Source: Sporothrix humicola (Eukaryota > Ascomycota > Sordariomycetes > Ophiostomatales > Ophiostomataceae). From it: DNA of 64,000 nucleotides. Both the position numbers and the translations under genes were made by a program. Of this stretch, positions 1-11,949 are shown one piece after another (position 1 is the stretch's first letter; every line of letters begins with the position of its first letter). The notes below the pieces were generated by a model, which had not been told where the DNA came from, did not search any database, and saw nothing but the letters and a program-made list of their open reading frames with translations. The stretch covers positions 62,001-126,000 of the forward strand of contig WNYE01000020.1 in assembly GCA_021396245.1 (NCBI GenBank). Reading direction: 5' to 3'.

Positions 1-1559
1 TCCTTCCACAGCCGCAGCAGACGCTCCACCTTGGGTGCCCACACTCTCTCGCCCTTGGAGATGTCGTCATACTCGAGAACATTGGCCGAGCCGACTCGGA
101 AGTCTGACTGCCGCGTCCGCGCAAGTTCTGCCATCATTGCAGCCGAGGACACCTTGGCGCCGAGATCGTGGCAGAAGCTGCGAACATAAAAGCCAGAGCT
201 AACCGTCAGGCGGATCCGCGCAGCCGGTGGGCCCTTGCCTTCCCATGGAGGTGGTGTGTTAAGCGTATCCGTGGTCGGGATCAGATTGGAGCCGCGGCCG
301 CCGGGCACCTGCATATGGAGCTGGCGGCCGGCCGCGCCATCGGCCTTTTTGCCCACCACAGTGGGTGCTTCTGCCTCAGCGTCCGTCACATTGGCGCTGC
401 TCGGCTTGTCGTACGGCGACGAGGGAAGCTCACCCAGCGCACCCGACATAAGGAGTGCGTCTTCGCTGCCCTTTCTCCGCTTGCCGCTGTTGCGGTCACT
501 GCGGTCGTTGCGGTCGTCTAGTATAACGCCGCCCGGTCCGCGCCGCCGTTTTGCGGGCTTGTCAAAGACAAGCTCGTCCTGCTTCGCCTCGGCTCTCCGC
601 TTGAAATCCTCATGTGCCGCGAGTGCCTCGATATCACTCTTCTCCTCTTCGGGCGTCATCTTCTTGCCCGTTGCCTGCTCCTTTTCCTGGCGCCAGACCC
701 GCTCAGCCAGCGTCTGCTCGGCCTGGCCAGCTTCCTCGGACGGCCAGCGGTGGCTGTGCTCGCCTGGCTCGTACCACTCGACCAGCTCCAGATCCGAAAC
801 CTCAACCTCACGTGTCTCAATCTCGCGCGGAATTGACAGGCCCTCGCGAGCGTACTCGTACAGGGGCTTGCCGTTCATCTTGAGGGCCGAGTAGAGCGGG
901 GGCATTTGCCGGAACTTGCCGCGGAAGTCGTTGAGCGCCTCCTCGACCTTTTCCTTGGTGATCTCGTCGTACGCCCGCCGTGTCAGGATGCGGCCCACGC
1001 GGTCGTAGGTATCTGTGCTGGCGCCAAAGAGAACCACCGTCTCATACGTCTTTGTGCAAGTCAAAAACTTGTTGAGCTCCTTGGTTCCGTGGCCAATGCC
1101 CAGGATAAGGACGCCGGTGGCCAGCGGATCGAGCGTGCCGCCATGGCCCATCTTGACCCGTGAGTCGCGCTTGGCCTTGCTACGGCGCCTGTGGGCATTG
1201 TTGGATTCGCGGGCGCGTTTGTCGGCCTCATGCTGGATCAGTGGCCGGAAGAAGTTGGAGGGGTTGAAGTATGTCTGGCAGTCGCGAATAACCTGGGCCG
1301 AGCTCATGCCCACCGGCTTGTTGATCGCTGTTGTGTAGCATGTTAGCAAATGGAAAGACCAGAAATATGTGTCAAGATGCTGCTCCTCGAAGTGTCAAGT
1401 ATAATATGGGAATAGCAAAGGACATATAAAACATCACCATTTTCACAGTGCAAAAAGGCAATGGTTCCACGGTCCAGGATATTAGACAGGTTGATACGTA
1501 CCAAAGACACCTTCAAGGACATTTTGCCTTGCCATTTTGACGAACTTGCTGAAACTCAT
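1..1559 (-). CDS. PUS4: tRNA pseudouridine-55 synthase (TruB/Pus4 family), 3' end outside window
   Basis: Isomerises U55 to pseudouridine in the T-loop of tRNAs. Exon 1 is 1559-1502 and exon 2 runs from 1327 past the left edge; a GTACGT donor and CAG acceptor join to read GVFAINKPVGMSSAQV, the classic TruB N-terminus. The catalytic-Asp motif GHGGTLDPLATGVL lies near 1105-1150. The C-terminal SGFYVRSFCHDLG and LARTRQSDFRVG motifs lie near 110-200. Between them is a charged, low-complexity insert (about 270-600) typical of fungal Pus4 and absent from bacterial TruB. Two in-frame starts exist, at 1559 and 1535; I chose the upstream one, but the choice is uncertain. The C-terminus is missing because of the window edge, not a break. 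The gene is divergent from the RFTS-domain gene. Confidence 0.93.
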
Positions 1560-2446
1560 TCGTTGATGGCAAGTGAAAGCAAAAAAAGCAAAGCACTCTG
1601 CGATGCTTTGCGACGAAAGAACACAGATCAAAACAAGGGAGAGAAAAGAAGATCCCAGAGGGCAAACGGGAATGCGAATGCAAGGAAAGCGCAATGAAGG
1701 CTTCTTCACGAGGAGAAAAGAGACGGAACGGGAAAGCGACCGGCGTGCTGAGTCGTTGCTTCCTTTAACACGGCGAATGGCGCAAAGTGGCAGAAATTTA
1801 TCGGGGGATTGGGAAATCTTTTTTTCTGCCCCTTCGCTCCTGCTCTTTGGAGCATCTTACCACGTAGATTACTAGTGCGATTGCTGGTAACAAAAGTTAA
1901 AGAGGGTCCTTGTCACTCTTGTGGCAAGCGCGACCAAAAGCGGTCAAGAGCACGGCAGGAGCGACACACGCAGTCACAGGCACAGGCACTTAACGCGGGG
2001 CTACAGCCAGCGGCTCTCCGACATGCCCGCCAACTCAACACCACTGTAAACCCGTTCGCAAACGCGAGCACGCGCGCCACTGCCCTTTCGCATCGCCAAA
2101 ACAGCACCCGTGAAGCTATTCACATTACCACTTTAACAATTCCTCGGACTTGGTTCTTCACAAATGGCAATGTTTCGACGCTTCTGAGGACGACAGCTGA
2201 GGCTTACACGAGTCTCTTTCCTTAACATTTCTACTTCAAGCCTCTTTCTACCAACTTTGGTTCCATCTCGCCGTTTCTCAGCATCTGTTCAATATCTGCT
2301 ATATTTGTTGTTGTCGACTTCACGCTTTCGCATGATTCTGCCTGTTCGCCTTTCTTGCGCAGAATTCTCCGTCCCTTCTGCTTTTCGCATTGTTTAGTTT
2401 CTCGACCATCTCTCCAGCTACCTGGTAGCCCTCACAGTCTGCCAAC
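1560..2446. other. Divergent intergenic region, PUS4 / RFTS gene
   Basis: This stretch of about 890 bases must hold both promoters. The last 250 bases before 2447 are pyrimidine-rich on the + strand, as is usual upstream of fungal starts. Short open frames here lack codon bias or recognisable domains. I see no RNA gene. Confidence 0.6.
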
Positions 2447-4667
2447 ATGCCTCCGTCCACGAGGACGGCGAACTACGTGCCCGAAACCAATATCCTCAAA
2501 ACAAAAGACCCGACGGCGATCGAAGACGAATGGCCTATTTTCGTGCTCAGCAATGCCATTGTGTACCGGCCAGATGGCGTGACCATGGCCAACGCGATCC
2601 TAGTCGCCGAGGAGGGACCCTGTATTGTGCGGGGGCGTCTTGAGGTTGACGACGAGGAAGACTTCCAATACCGTGAGTGTGATGTCGACAGCTAAATCCG
2701 GGGCAAGCTTTGTGCCGCCATTCTAACCGCTCTCTCTTTCTCTCTCTCCAGTTGTCAAGCCGAGCGTGCGGGCTGCAAATATCGAGGCTAAGAACATCGA
2801 AAACTACTCGATCGGCGACGATCCTCAGGGCGTTGTTTGGCTGGCCTCGTCTGCCGGCTGGTTCGAAATCAACCCGCATCCTTCCTACGAGCGCATCTAC
2901 CGGTCCATGTGCGACATGACCGTGCTCTATTACATCTTGCTAGGGATCTATGTCAAAGCCTGCGAGGGCGGCGACTCGAAGAGCAAGTACAGGATCCTCG
3001 GGACGCTGGACATCAAGGAGATCCTCTTTGAATATGCCGTGGCGCTCGGCAACGGCACAACATACGACGAGGCCGTGGAGACGTGCGTGGAGCTGGGCCC
3101 GATGCTGTTGGCGCACTTTGCTAGATCCAAGGACCTGGACTGGGCAAAGTCCAGCTTCTACAAGTGGCTGGTTAAGGAGCTCAAGGACAGGGAGCGGTCA
3201 GCTAGGAGCTCCAGCCGCGGCGAGTCTGCGGCCCCGGGCTCATCGCACTCTCAGACGGGCGCCGCTCAGGTGGGAGCAGCGACCACGCCAGTGCCGCTGC
3301 CACAGGCGTATTCAGTGTCTTCACAGGCTTACACGCCTTCGAGCTTGTCTCAACAACTGCCGTTTAGAGCACCGCCAGGAGTGGCAGCTTCGAGTGCGAG
3401 CCCAGGGCCTTCTCGTGAGTCGCCTGTGCCATTACCGTCGCATGTGTCTCGTGGGAGCTCAGGATCAGCCCCGCCAGTAGGCCCCGTCCAGTCGCAGTCG
3501 TTTGTTCCCGGCGAGCTTCGTGAGCGCGTGTTCAAGTCCTACCTCGAGATTATCGAAGCAATTGGCAAGGCGCACGGCGATCCGGGGAAAATCAGTGCCG
3601 GCAAGGTGCACACTGGCTTTTTCACCAAGTTCAGAGTGCGCGCCTACAACACTGGAAAGCACCTGTCGTCATTGTTCAGCCGAGAACTCCTCGACTCGCT
3701 CAGCGATGAGTGGCATGGCAGCCCGTACGAGGCATGGCTCACGTCCAAGGAGGCACAAGACTTTATTCCACCCGCACCTGACCTGTTTCTACGCGACATT
3801 CCTGACCAGCTAGTCCGCCGGGCACAGCAGGCACCAACCAATACAGATGCTGCAAGCGCGGCGGCTGCGGCTGCTACATCTGCTGCGACCGTGGCTGCGG
3901 CGTCAGCTGCCGTAACGACCGCAAGGGGCACGGCTACGCCACGAACAAACTCGCCAGTGCCGTCGCCACGTACATCGGGCAAGCGAGCTGTGCTGCGGCC
4001 GCCAAATCTCCCCAGAAAACGCGCATATGAGAGTATCGATAACAGCGATATCGCGGACAATGCGTCAGTTGCTTCCCGCGGCAGCACACCACGACCAGTC
4101 GGGCGGCCACGCAAGACAGCCAAGAGCAACCACGAGGGCAGCGGCGCCGGAAGCCATCCTTCTCAGGCGATGCATATCGACAGCAGCAGCAGCTCTGACA
4201 GTGATGCCGACGACTCTGAGGATGAGCGCCGGAAACAGGAAACCATGCTGGCCGTGCACTCGAAGCCTCTGCTCGTGTCGACAAAGCCCACAGGACCGAA
4301 CAGGACATGGACCTGTCCACAGCCTGGATGCGACTATTTTGTGCGCAATGCAGGCACGCCAGATTTGACAGACGACGACAGCAGCGACGAGGATGACGAG
4401 GCCAGCGCAGGCGACAGCGACAAGGCGCGTTTTGCCGCCGCTCGCCAGAATATCAAGGCGCATCTGCGCGGGCACGAAGAAGAGATGTTAAGCCGTGTCG
4501 ATCTGGCCATCTCTGAAGGCACGCGCGGTCATGTCTCAGTCGACCATCTGCTGGAGAAAATCCGTACTCTGGCCGATAAGAACAGCCAGAGGGCTCCAGC
4601 TGCAGCAACTACGGCAGCTGCGGCCGTCGCTTCGACCGTTAATGGACGACCACGGTATCTCTTTTGA
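2447..4667 (+). CDS. RFTS-domain protein, candidate Raf2/DIM-7-like heterochromatin factor
   Basis: Exons are 2447-2672 and 2752-4667 (GTGAGT donor, CAG acceptor), giving about 713 aa. Residues about 25-135 read like the replication-foci-targeting (RFTS) domain of DNMT1: DEWPIFVLSNAIVY, an IVRGRL strand, and GVVWLASSAGWFEINP followed by YERIY. A Ser/Pro/Ala-rich middle holds poly-Ala (about 3850-3930). An acidic-serine stretch precedes a C2H2-like zinc motif: TWTCPQPGC near residue 595 and IKAHLRGH near 642, separated by an acidic insert. RFTS plus C-terminal zinc finger is the layout of S. pombe Raf2, a subunit of the CLRC H3K9 methyltransferase complex whose Neurospora counterpart is DCDC. 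That assignment is inference; other fungal RFTS proteins exist. No methyltransferase domain is present, so it is not a DNMT1/DIM-2 enzyme. Confidence 0.75.
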
Positions 4668-5197
4668 CCGCGTGGAAATTTCGACCAGTTTGGAATAGTA
4701 TTATGAATATTGATTAATGAATACGATTATCAAGTATGACAAGGGTACGGTATACCAATGCGGCTTGAACATTGGCGTTTTTTGGCATGGCTAGGAGTAA
4801 CGTTTAGGTGCTATTTACGGATGGAAATCAAATTATTTTCCCTTGATGCAACAGACAAGGCTGCTTAGTACGATCTAAATTTGAATGATGTTCCGATTCA
4901 CACAAGCAAATCTCAAACGCTTTTTATATGCATATGAACACATGCTTAGTAGTTTGTCTGATATTTTATTTATTTTCGTATGCTTACGTTGTTTTGTTTC
5001 CCCCTTTCGAAATGAGTTACAGGACGTAACTAGTACGAAACGAGGAACTGTTTTTGCGGGTTTTCATAGATATAAGATCATTCATGTTGTGGTTTAAAAG
5101 CACCGGGATCCGTCAAGCTTTGTGGATATTGACGCCGTCCATAACCCCCGTTTTCATTCAACACCCCCTACTCCATACCAATAACTGTCCAAAGCCC
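4668..5197. other. Convergent 3' intergenic region
   Basis: AT-rich sequence between the ends of the RFTS gene (+) and MKT1 (-). It probably carries both 3' UTRs and polyadenylation sites. I see no gene in it. Confidence 0.6.
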
Positions 5198-7746
5198 TTA
5201 CTTTCTCCGCTCAAGGTACTTCTTCGCCCGCTCCCAGTTCGCCTTGACCCCGTCCTTGATCTCGCTCTCGCCCAGCGTCTGCACGCCGGCATACAGTGCC
5301 TCGACCAGGCCAAAGGCGGTGTAAATGTCCTCAAAGGGGTGTGTGGCATGCGGTACAAACTTGGACGGGAACGTCTTCTTCTGCTCCTCCTTCTCCTCTG
5401 GCGTGTTGTCCTGGTAGCTCTCGTCAAGGAACGTCTTGACGGCGATACCAAGCGCGGCGTCGGGGAACTCGATAAACGGCAGACGGTGGCCAATCTCCCA
5501 GTAGTCGGTGCGGTCCCGCTGGACCTGGTTGCTCATAAAAGCCAGGGCCAGCAGTGACTCGACAATGGCGCGGTTGGCATCGCCGACTGTCGTCGTCAGC
5601 TGGTGGAACGCCAGCAGACTCTTGCTCAAAGGACCGGTGTAGCCCGATGTGTCCTGCCGCAGCTGGAGCAGGGTCGCCGTGCGGCTGATCAGCACAACCG
5701 TGTCACGATCCTCTTCAGAACCATTGGCAGGGTAGCCCTGTAGTTCCTGGTGCTGGTTCTCGGCGTTCAAGAGGTCGAGGCGGATCAGGTCAAAGGCCAA
5801 CAAGGCTGCCGCGCGCAGCGAGTTCGCTGCCTCGGAATGCTTCTGGATGACAGGCTTCAGGGCGTCAAACGTTTTGCCCAGGGCAACACCCCACTTGGTC
5901 AGCTCGAGGGTCTTGGGCTCAATGTAGCCGCGGAGCGTGAGCAGCTTCCACAGTGTCAGAGACACGACGAGGTCGCCAGACTCGGTGGCCTTGATTTTGG
6001 GCGCCTTGCGAACGGTCTCCATAAAGTCCTTGTTGCTCACGGCCGCCAGTTCAAACGCAATACTGCCGTGTCCACCATTGGCCTTCACGGACGCTTCATC
6101 GAGAAGATGTTTGGCAACAATGTCGTTCGTCACGTTCCAGAGAGCAATGCGAGAAACTGCGTCGTTGTCCTCGGTGCGATGCTTGAGCTTGTGCGAGAAG
6201 GCGGAGTCGTACCAAACCTTGAGTTGGATCTCCTGGAAGTTGATGCCCCGGTTAAAGCGATTTCCAATGAGGCTCAGGGCTGTTTCGTAATAGGGCACGA
6301 GTTGCTTGCTGACGAGATTCCGGTACTCTGTGGAGACGTAGCCGTCGAGGGTCGGCAGAATCGTGACCTGGCAATAGGTAATCCAGCTCAGCACACGAGG
6401 GGTGATAAGGCCCTTGTTCAGGTAGTGGAAGAGTTCGGCAGGCAACTGGAATCCCAAGTACTCGTGGTTGTCACTAGTCAACCGGTCAAAGTTGTTCACG
6501 CAAACCTCGCCAGATTCGGCAATGTAGATGAAATGGTCCACGGCCATGCGCGCCTTATAGAACTTGTTGAGCCATTGCGGGTCCTGCGTCTGCAGCATGT
6601 CGTTAAATGATGCACACAGCGTCCCAACGTTCTTCTCGGCGGTGCGAAGCATATTGGCAGCGTCCATAACGCTAGGTTGGCGGGGAGTGATGTTGACATC
6701 GCGGAGCGGCGGGAAGCCGGGCAGGAAGGACGTGCCGGTCATCAGCAGAGCATCGACAAAGACAGAGTCGCTCACACCAAGGCTTCTAACCAGCTGTCTC
6801 TTCGACAGCGCATGCACGCGCTTCTGGTTCCAGTCTATCGACTTGATCACATAGTCGTGGATGGGATAGAGCAGCAGCTCTGGTGATCCCATAATGCCAC
6901 CGCATTGATCGGAGTTAATCATATCAAAGTAGGCAATCTAAATCGTCTCAGTCAGTATGACGTTTTTGTGGATAAGAGGAGGGGAGAGGACGTACCTGGG
7001 CCGACGCATTGTAGGGTGTGACCAAGAAGTGCAGCTTCCGCTTGCGAAGAAGGCGCTGCAGTAGGGGATACAGAGACTGCGTGTTGAATGTGGCTGCCGG
7101 TGGCCATGTTAGTCTATGTCCGTTCAATTTTCAAAGGGCATTGGGTCGCATGGCATTGGATACGTACATCCAGTTGCGCCAAAGGCGGCAACCGCTTCGT
7201 TAGCACGACCAGCAAAGTACAGTTCCCAGGCAGCGTTGGTCCGCTGGATGTCACGCAGGCCGTTCTGGATCGTGACCTGGTCCTGGCCAACAACAGGCAT
7301 GCCCTCGAAAATAAAAAAGGGTGTGACCTTGTGGGCCTTCCACTGGTTCAGCTCATTCTCGAGGTGCATGTGGATGCCCGTCAGGCCGGCCAAGGCGCAC
7401 ATGAGCGGCTCGTGTGACGGTGAGTGCTCCAGCATCTGCTGGATAAAGTATGTGGCATCGATAGCGATCGCCGTGTCTTCGAGGAGGTTGACATCTTGCG
7501 TCCTAGAGCGGAAGAGAAAACAAGGTCAGCATCCGTAGAGTGTCAAGAAAAGGGGACCAACCATACTCACGTAATCTGCTGAGCCACAAAGGGGTCATCG
7601 GTCAACGTAGGGCCTGTTCGAGAAGAAAAGACGTCACGGTTAGCGAAAGTCGTCCGAGGCATGTCTCATCCTAACGTCTGGATGAAGGGTAGAGGCAGTC
7701 CTCCTGCCACCCACGAGGCCCTACTGGATAGAAACGCACCAGGCAT
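5198..7746 (-). CDS. MKT1: Mkt1-like post-transcriptional regulator (XPG-like fold)
   Basis: Five exons: 7746-7740, 7613-7571, 7502-7168, 7093-6996 and 6937-5198, giving 740 aa. All junctions have GT/AG ends and keep frame. Yeast Mkt1 binds the ataxin-2 homologue Pbp1 and regulates specific mRNAs on polysomes. The N-terminal half has an XPG/FEN1-like layout: AIAIDATYFI in the N region and FFIFEGMPVVG where FEN1 has a catalytic Asp-containing motif. The D-to-E change and loss of the other acidic clusters suggest no nuclease activity. The C-terminal half (residues about 480-740) matches the conserved Mkt1 C-terminal region. The first exon is only 7 nt (ATGCCTG). The gene is convergent with the RFTS gene, and a CACGTG lies at 7843-7848, about 100 bases upstream of the start. 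Confidence 0.9.
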
Positions 7747-9744
7747 GTTGGATGGGTCGACGTTGTCTGTATTGCCGAGCTAGAAAAACTGTAAATGGGA
7801 CGAGCAGAGTCTCGATGTCTGGACGACTGGCGTTGGGGTCGGCACGTGCAAAAGCAACAGTCGAGTCAGGCTTGTGGCGTCGAGGTCCTGCCGCCGTTTA
7901 CTCGCCCTTCAATCGTCTCTTGGTTCGACCCGATACTCGGAGGACTGAAATACCGTCGTTCCCAAGGCTGAGGATCGAAGAATCGTCGATCAATCGGAGC
8001 TGTGGATTGCGACGAAGGAACGTGAGCAGGCGGTCGTCAGGAGCAGCTTGTTGGTGGCTGGTCTGACCCGGTTCGACGTTGGAAAACGAGAGCAGCGACA
8101 ATACAGAACAAGCTCGGGTTCGCAGAGCCTGTTCTATCGCTCGCCGGGGGAGGTGTCGCGTGAATTGAGGGGGGTAATTGATGGGAGGTCGAAGAATGGT
8201 TAGAGTCTCGAAGAGCGGCGATGCTAGAACAACACAGGAAATGGAGCTCAGGGTCAACAGCGCTAGAGAGCAGGAGCGATGGGAAAATTTAATGGGGCTT
8301 TTGCCTGTCGCACCTGCCCTGCATTGGAGGAAAGGATGGAAGGGGCGCCCCACTTAAACAGATGGGTGCACCTGCCGCACCCAGCGCAGCCAGCCAGCCT
8401 CAAAATTCAAAATCTGCATCTAGCCTTCCGTCAATTTACAACATACAGAGGACATGCGAGATGCAGTTTCCAGGCTAACACTGGAGATGCACCTGCCATA
8501 TTTTGCATCGATTTTATTTTTCATAATTTAATTATATGCAGGCTTTGCTTCACACTCATTCAAGAATAATTATCTACGAGATCACATGAGCAAGAGTCAC
8601 AAGAGTCCCTCGAGCATCACAGCATGTCACTTTCTTACTGATGGTCATATTAGAGTATCTTAACTCAAGTTCACATTTTATTCGTAAAGTAAATCAACGC
8701 AAATAAATTATTACCATCGTAATTAAACCAGAATGCATGCTCGCATCGATAAATTCACATGCAGATAAAGAAACAAACAGATTCATGTCACGCAGATGCT
8801 CACTCATAAATTAAAAAACCAGTCCTGCGGACAGCCATAATCATCAAAATCCGTGAAACCATTCTTTTTGAAAGTCTATGTAATGGCATCGAAAACACGC
8901 ATTGCGGCGATGCTATGAACCCATTCCTCCATATGAATTTCTATAAGCGAAGCAGATAAAAAACGAACAAACGATGCACCAGTTTTTGATTTCGGAACGC
9001 GGACAATAAGCACATTCATGACAGTCGTAAAAAGCGTAAAACCAGGCCTAGGGTGTAGGTTCCCTCGACCGATAAACCGTCGATGCAAGCTGTGCATCAT
9101 ATGATTGTGCTCTGGGCGTCCCTGTAAACACCTTTCAATTCTCTTTTCTTCTTCCTGTCCCATGTCCTGTTGATAAAATGGACAGACAGATATGCCCCCC
9201 TCGTCTTTCAGATTCTATTGGGTATCATAAAAAAACCAGGGGACGAAAGCAGAAACAAGAAAAAAAGGCAGAATGCGGTCCATCGTTTTATTTTCGCCAG
9301 AGTGAGCCCTGAATCCGAAGCCCGTCCTTCTCCGTCTGTGAAGGCAGGCTAAATCCGTTGCGGGGATCATGCTCGCCGCCGAAGCATGTTTCCGAAAAAT
9401 AAAAGGCAGATAAGTGCGAGTGCGAGTGTCGCGACGCGTAAACCGAAATAGTATAGCTCGAGATAAAAGGGTCGAGCCGGAAAAAAATAGAAAGAACGAA
9501 ATAGAGGTGAAAAGATCAAACAAGTGTTGCTGGTAGTAATCGAAACGGTACCCAGGTCGATGTGCTGTCAAGGACAGCTCCCGGGTGCTGAGATAGTGCT
9601 GCTTTGTCGGCAATAATAAAATAAAGCAAGCAACGAAACAGGCGTAGAACAAGAGGAGAAAGGGAAGCAAAGAAAAAAGATGCCCCCGACTTCTCCTTCA
9701 ATGCCAATAAAACAGCACTATGCCCGGTCGGTGGCGGGGAAGAT
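7747..9744. other. Intergenic region, MKT1 promoter and DED1 3' flank
   Basis: About 2 kb. The part next to MKT1 (7750-8300) is mixed sequence with a CACGTG at 7843-7848. From about 8500 to 9350 the DNA is AT-rich and is probably DED1 3' UTR and spacer. Short open frames look like noise, and I see no repeat or RNA gene. Confidence 0.5.
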
Positions 9745-11949
9745 TTACCACCAGGACTGGCCAGGACCGCCGGGGTTGCCGTACGAGCCGCCGCCACCGC
9801 CGTAGCCGCCGCCGCCGCTGTAGCCACCACCACCGTAGCCAGCGTTGGCGGGAGCACCGCCGTAACCACCGCCGCCGCCACCGTAACCACCGCCGTAGCC
9901 GCCACCACCGCCGCCGCCGCCAGAGTTGCTGAAGCCGCCGCCGCCGAACTTGCGGAAATCGCGGTTGGCACCCTGGCCACGACCACCACCACGGCCGCCA
10001 CGGCCACCACGGCCACCGCCGTAGGAGCCCTCGCGGGCGATGGTCTCCAGGAAGGACGGAACCTCCTGGTTGGCCTCCTTGAGCAGGTCAATGAGCTCAC
10101 GAACAACACCGCGGTTGCCCCGGTTGAAGAAAGCAGTGGAGATACCAGTGTTTCCAGCACGACCGGTACGACCAATACGGTGGACGTAATCGTCAATGTC
10201 GGTGGGCAGATCGTAGTTGACAACGTGGGTGACGTTGGGGATATCGAGACCACGAGCAGCGACAGCGGTGGCGACCAGGATGGGGCAGCGACCGTTGCGG
10301 AACATCTCCAGGGCGCGCTCACGCTCGCGCTGGGTACGGTCACCGTGAATGGAGGTGGCCGGGAACTGCTGGTTGATCAGGAAGTCCGACAGTGAATCGG
10401 CCATACGCTTTGTCTCGACGAAGATCAGCGTCAGGCCACCACCGTGGGTGTGGAGAATATCCAGGAGGACAGAGCGCTTGTCGTTATCCTCGACGTACTC
10501 GACCTTCTGGGTAATGTTCTCAGAGGTAGAGCCGACACGGCCGACAGACAGGAAGACGTAGTCCTTGAGGAAATCACGGGCCAGCATCTGGATGTCACGG
10601 GGGAAGGTGGCCGAGAACATCAGCGTCTGGCGGTTCTGCACAGAGGGCATGTCCTCACCCTCGACAATACGGCGAATCTGGGGCTCGAAACCCATGTCCA
10701 GCATGCGATCGGCCTCATCGAGCACCAGGTACTTGATGTTGCACAGCGAAATGCGACCACGCTCTATGAGGTCGACAAGACGGCCGGGCGTAGCAACAAG
10801 CAGATCACAGCCACGCTCGATCTGGCGCAGCTGTGAGCCGATGTCGGCACCACCGTATACGACGCAAGGGCGGACCCACGAGCGATAGGCGAACTTGCGG
10901 GCCTCGTCGTAGATCTGAGAAACCAGCTCACGAGTGGGAGCCAGAATCAGGGACGTAGGGTAGGCCTTGCGCTGACGACCGAAACCACCGCCACCGGGGT
11001 TAGTGGGGATGGACGAGGGGCCGGTCTGGAAAGCCTGGGACAGGATGGGGAAAAGGAAACCACCCGTCTTGCCGGAACCGGTCTGGGCACAAGCCATCAA
11101 GTCACGGCCACCCATGACAATGGGGATCGAGTACTTCTGGACAGGGGTGGGAACCTTGTAGTGGGCAAGCTCAATGTTGCGGATCAGATGGTCGTCCAGG
11201 GGAGGGTTGGTGAAGGTGAGCACAGGCTCAGGGACATCGTGGCCGGAAGCCTCGACGGGGATGTCGTCGTACTTCTCAAAGTTGATGCCGGTGTGTTGCT
11301 TCGACGGATCGTCGGCGGCGGTACCGAACAGCTCGCGCTCGACGCGAGGGTTAGCAGGGCCAGCAATGTGCTTGCCGTCGCGCCACTGGCCATCGCCTGA
11401 GCCGCGGGCATAGCCACCGCCGCCACCAGCACCGCCGTGACCGCCGCCGTGGCCACCGTGGCCGCCATGACCACCACCGTATCCGGCGTTGAAGTTCTGA
11501 GGACGATCCCAGTTCTGGCGGGGACCGTTGTTCCAGTTGCCGCCGCCAGCGGCGCGGCCGTTGAAGTTCTGGGCGTTGCTGTAAAGAGAGAAAATGTTAG
11601 CAACCGTATGATGGGATGGAAAGTCGAGACGAGCGCGAGAAACCAGAAAAAACTCCCGGCCAGTTCAAGATGAAGAAGAAAAAACTTACTTTGCAGCCCA
11701 AGCGCTGCCGTTGAGGCCAGCGTTGGCAGCATCAGCGGGCGTGGGGCCAGCAGCAGCGCCAGCAGGAGTAGGGCCCGAGAAAGCAGGGCCGGGGCCGCCG
11801 GGGCCGCCGGGGACACCGGGACCACCAGGACCATCAGGACCACCAGGACCACCGTTGGTAGCCATCTTGCCCCGCATATGGGGAGGGATGTAAGAACGGG
11901 GGCCACCACCGTTAATGTTAAGGCCGCTCATGTTCAGTTGGTCAGCCAT
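9745..11949 (-). CDS. DED1: ATP-dependent DEAD-box RNA helicase Ded1
   Basis: Exons are 11949-11690 and 11578-9745 (697 aa). Ded1/DDX3 unwinds 5' UTR structure during cytoplasmic translation initiation. In order: an N-terminal eIF4E-binding-like segment (SYIPPHMRGK), a Gly/Pro collagen-like stretch (about 11760-11865), a Gly/Arg-rich stretch, the Q motif (KVPTPVQKYSIP), motif I (AQTGSGKT), Ia (PTRELVSQI), Ib (TPGRL), II (DEAD), III (SAT), then helicase domain 2 with ARGLDIP and HRIGRTGRAGN. The tail is an RGG/GYGG-rich domain ending GQSWW, the diagnostic Ded1 C-terminus. The size is normal for the family. The region upstream of the start is strongly CT-rich on the coding strand. Confidence 0.97.

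Noticed and set aside
7915..7935. GGTTCGACCC, resembling a tRNA B-box
   Set aside because: The flanks do not pair into a T-stem and no A-box or acceptor stem is present at the right distance.
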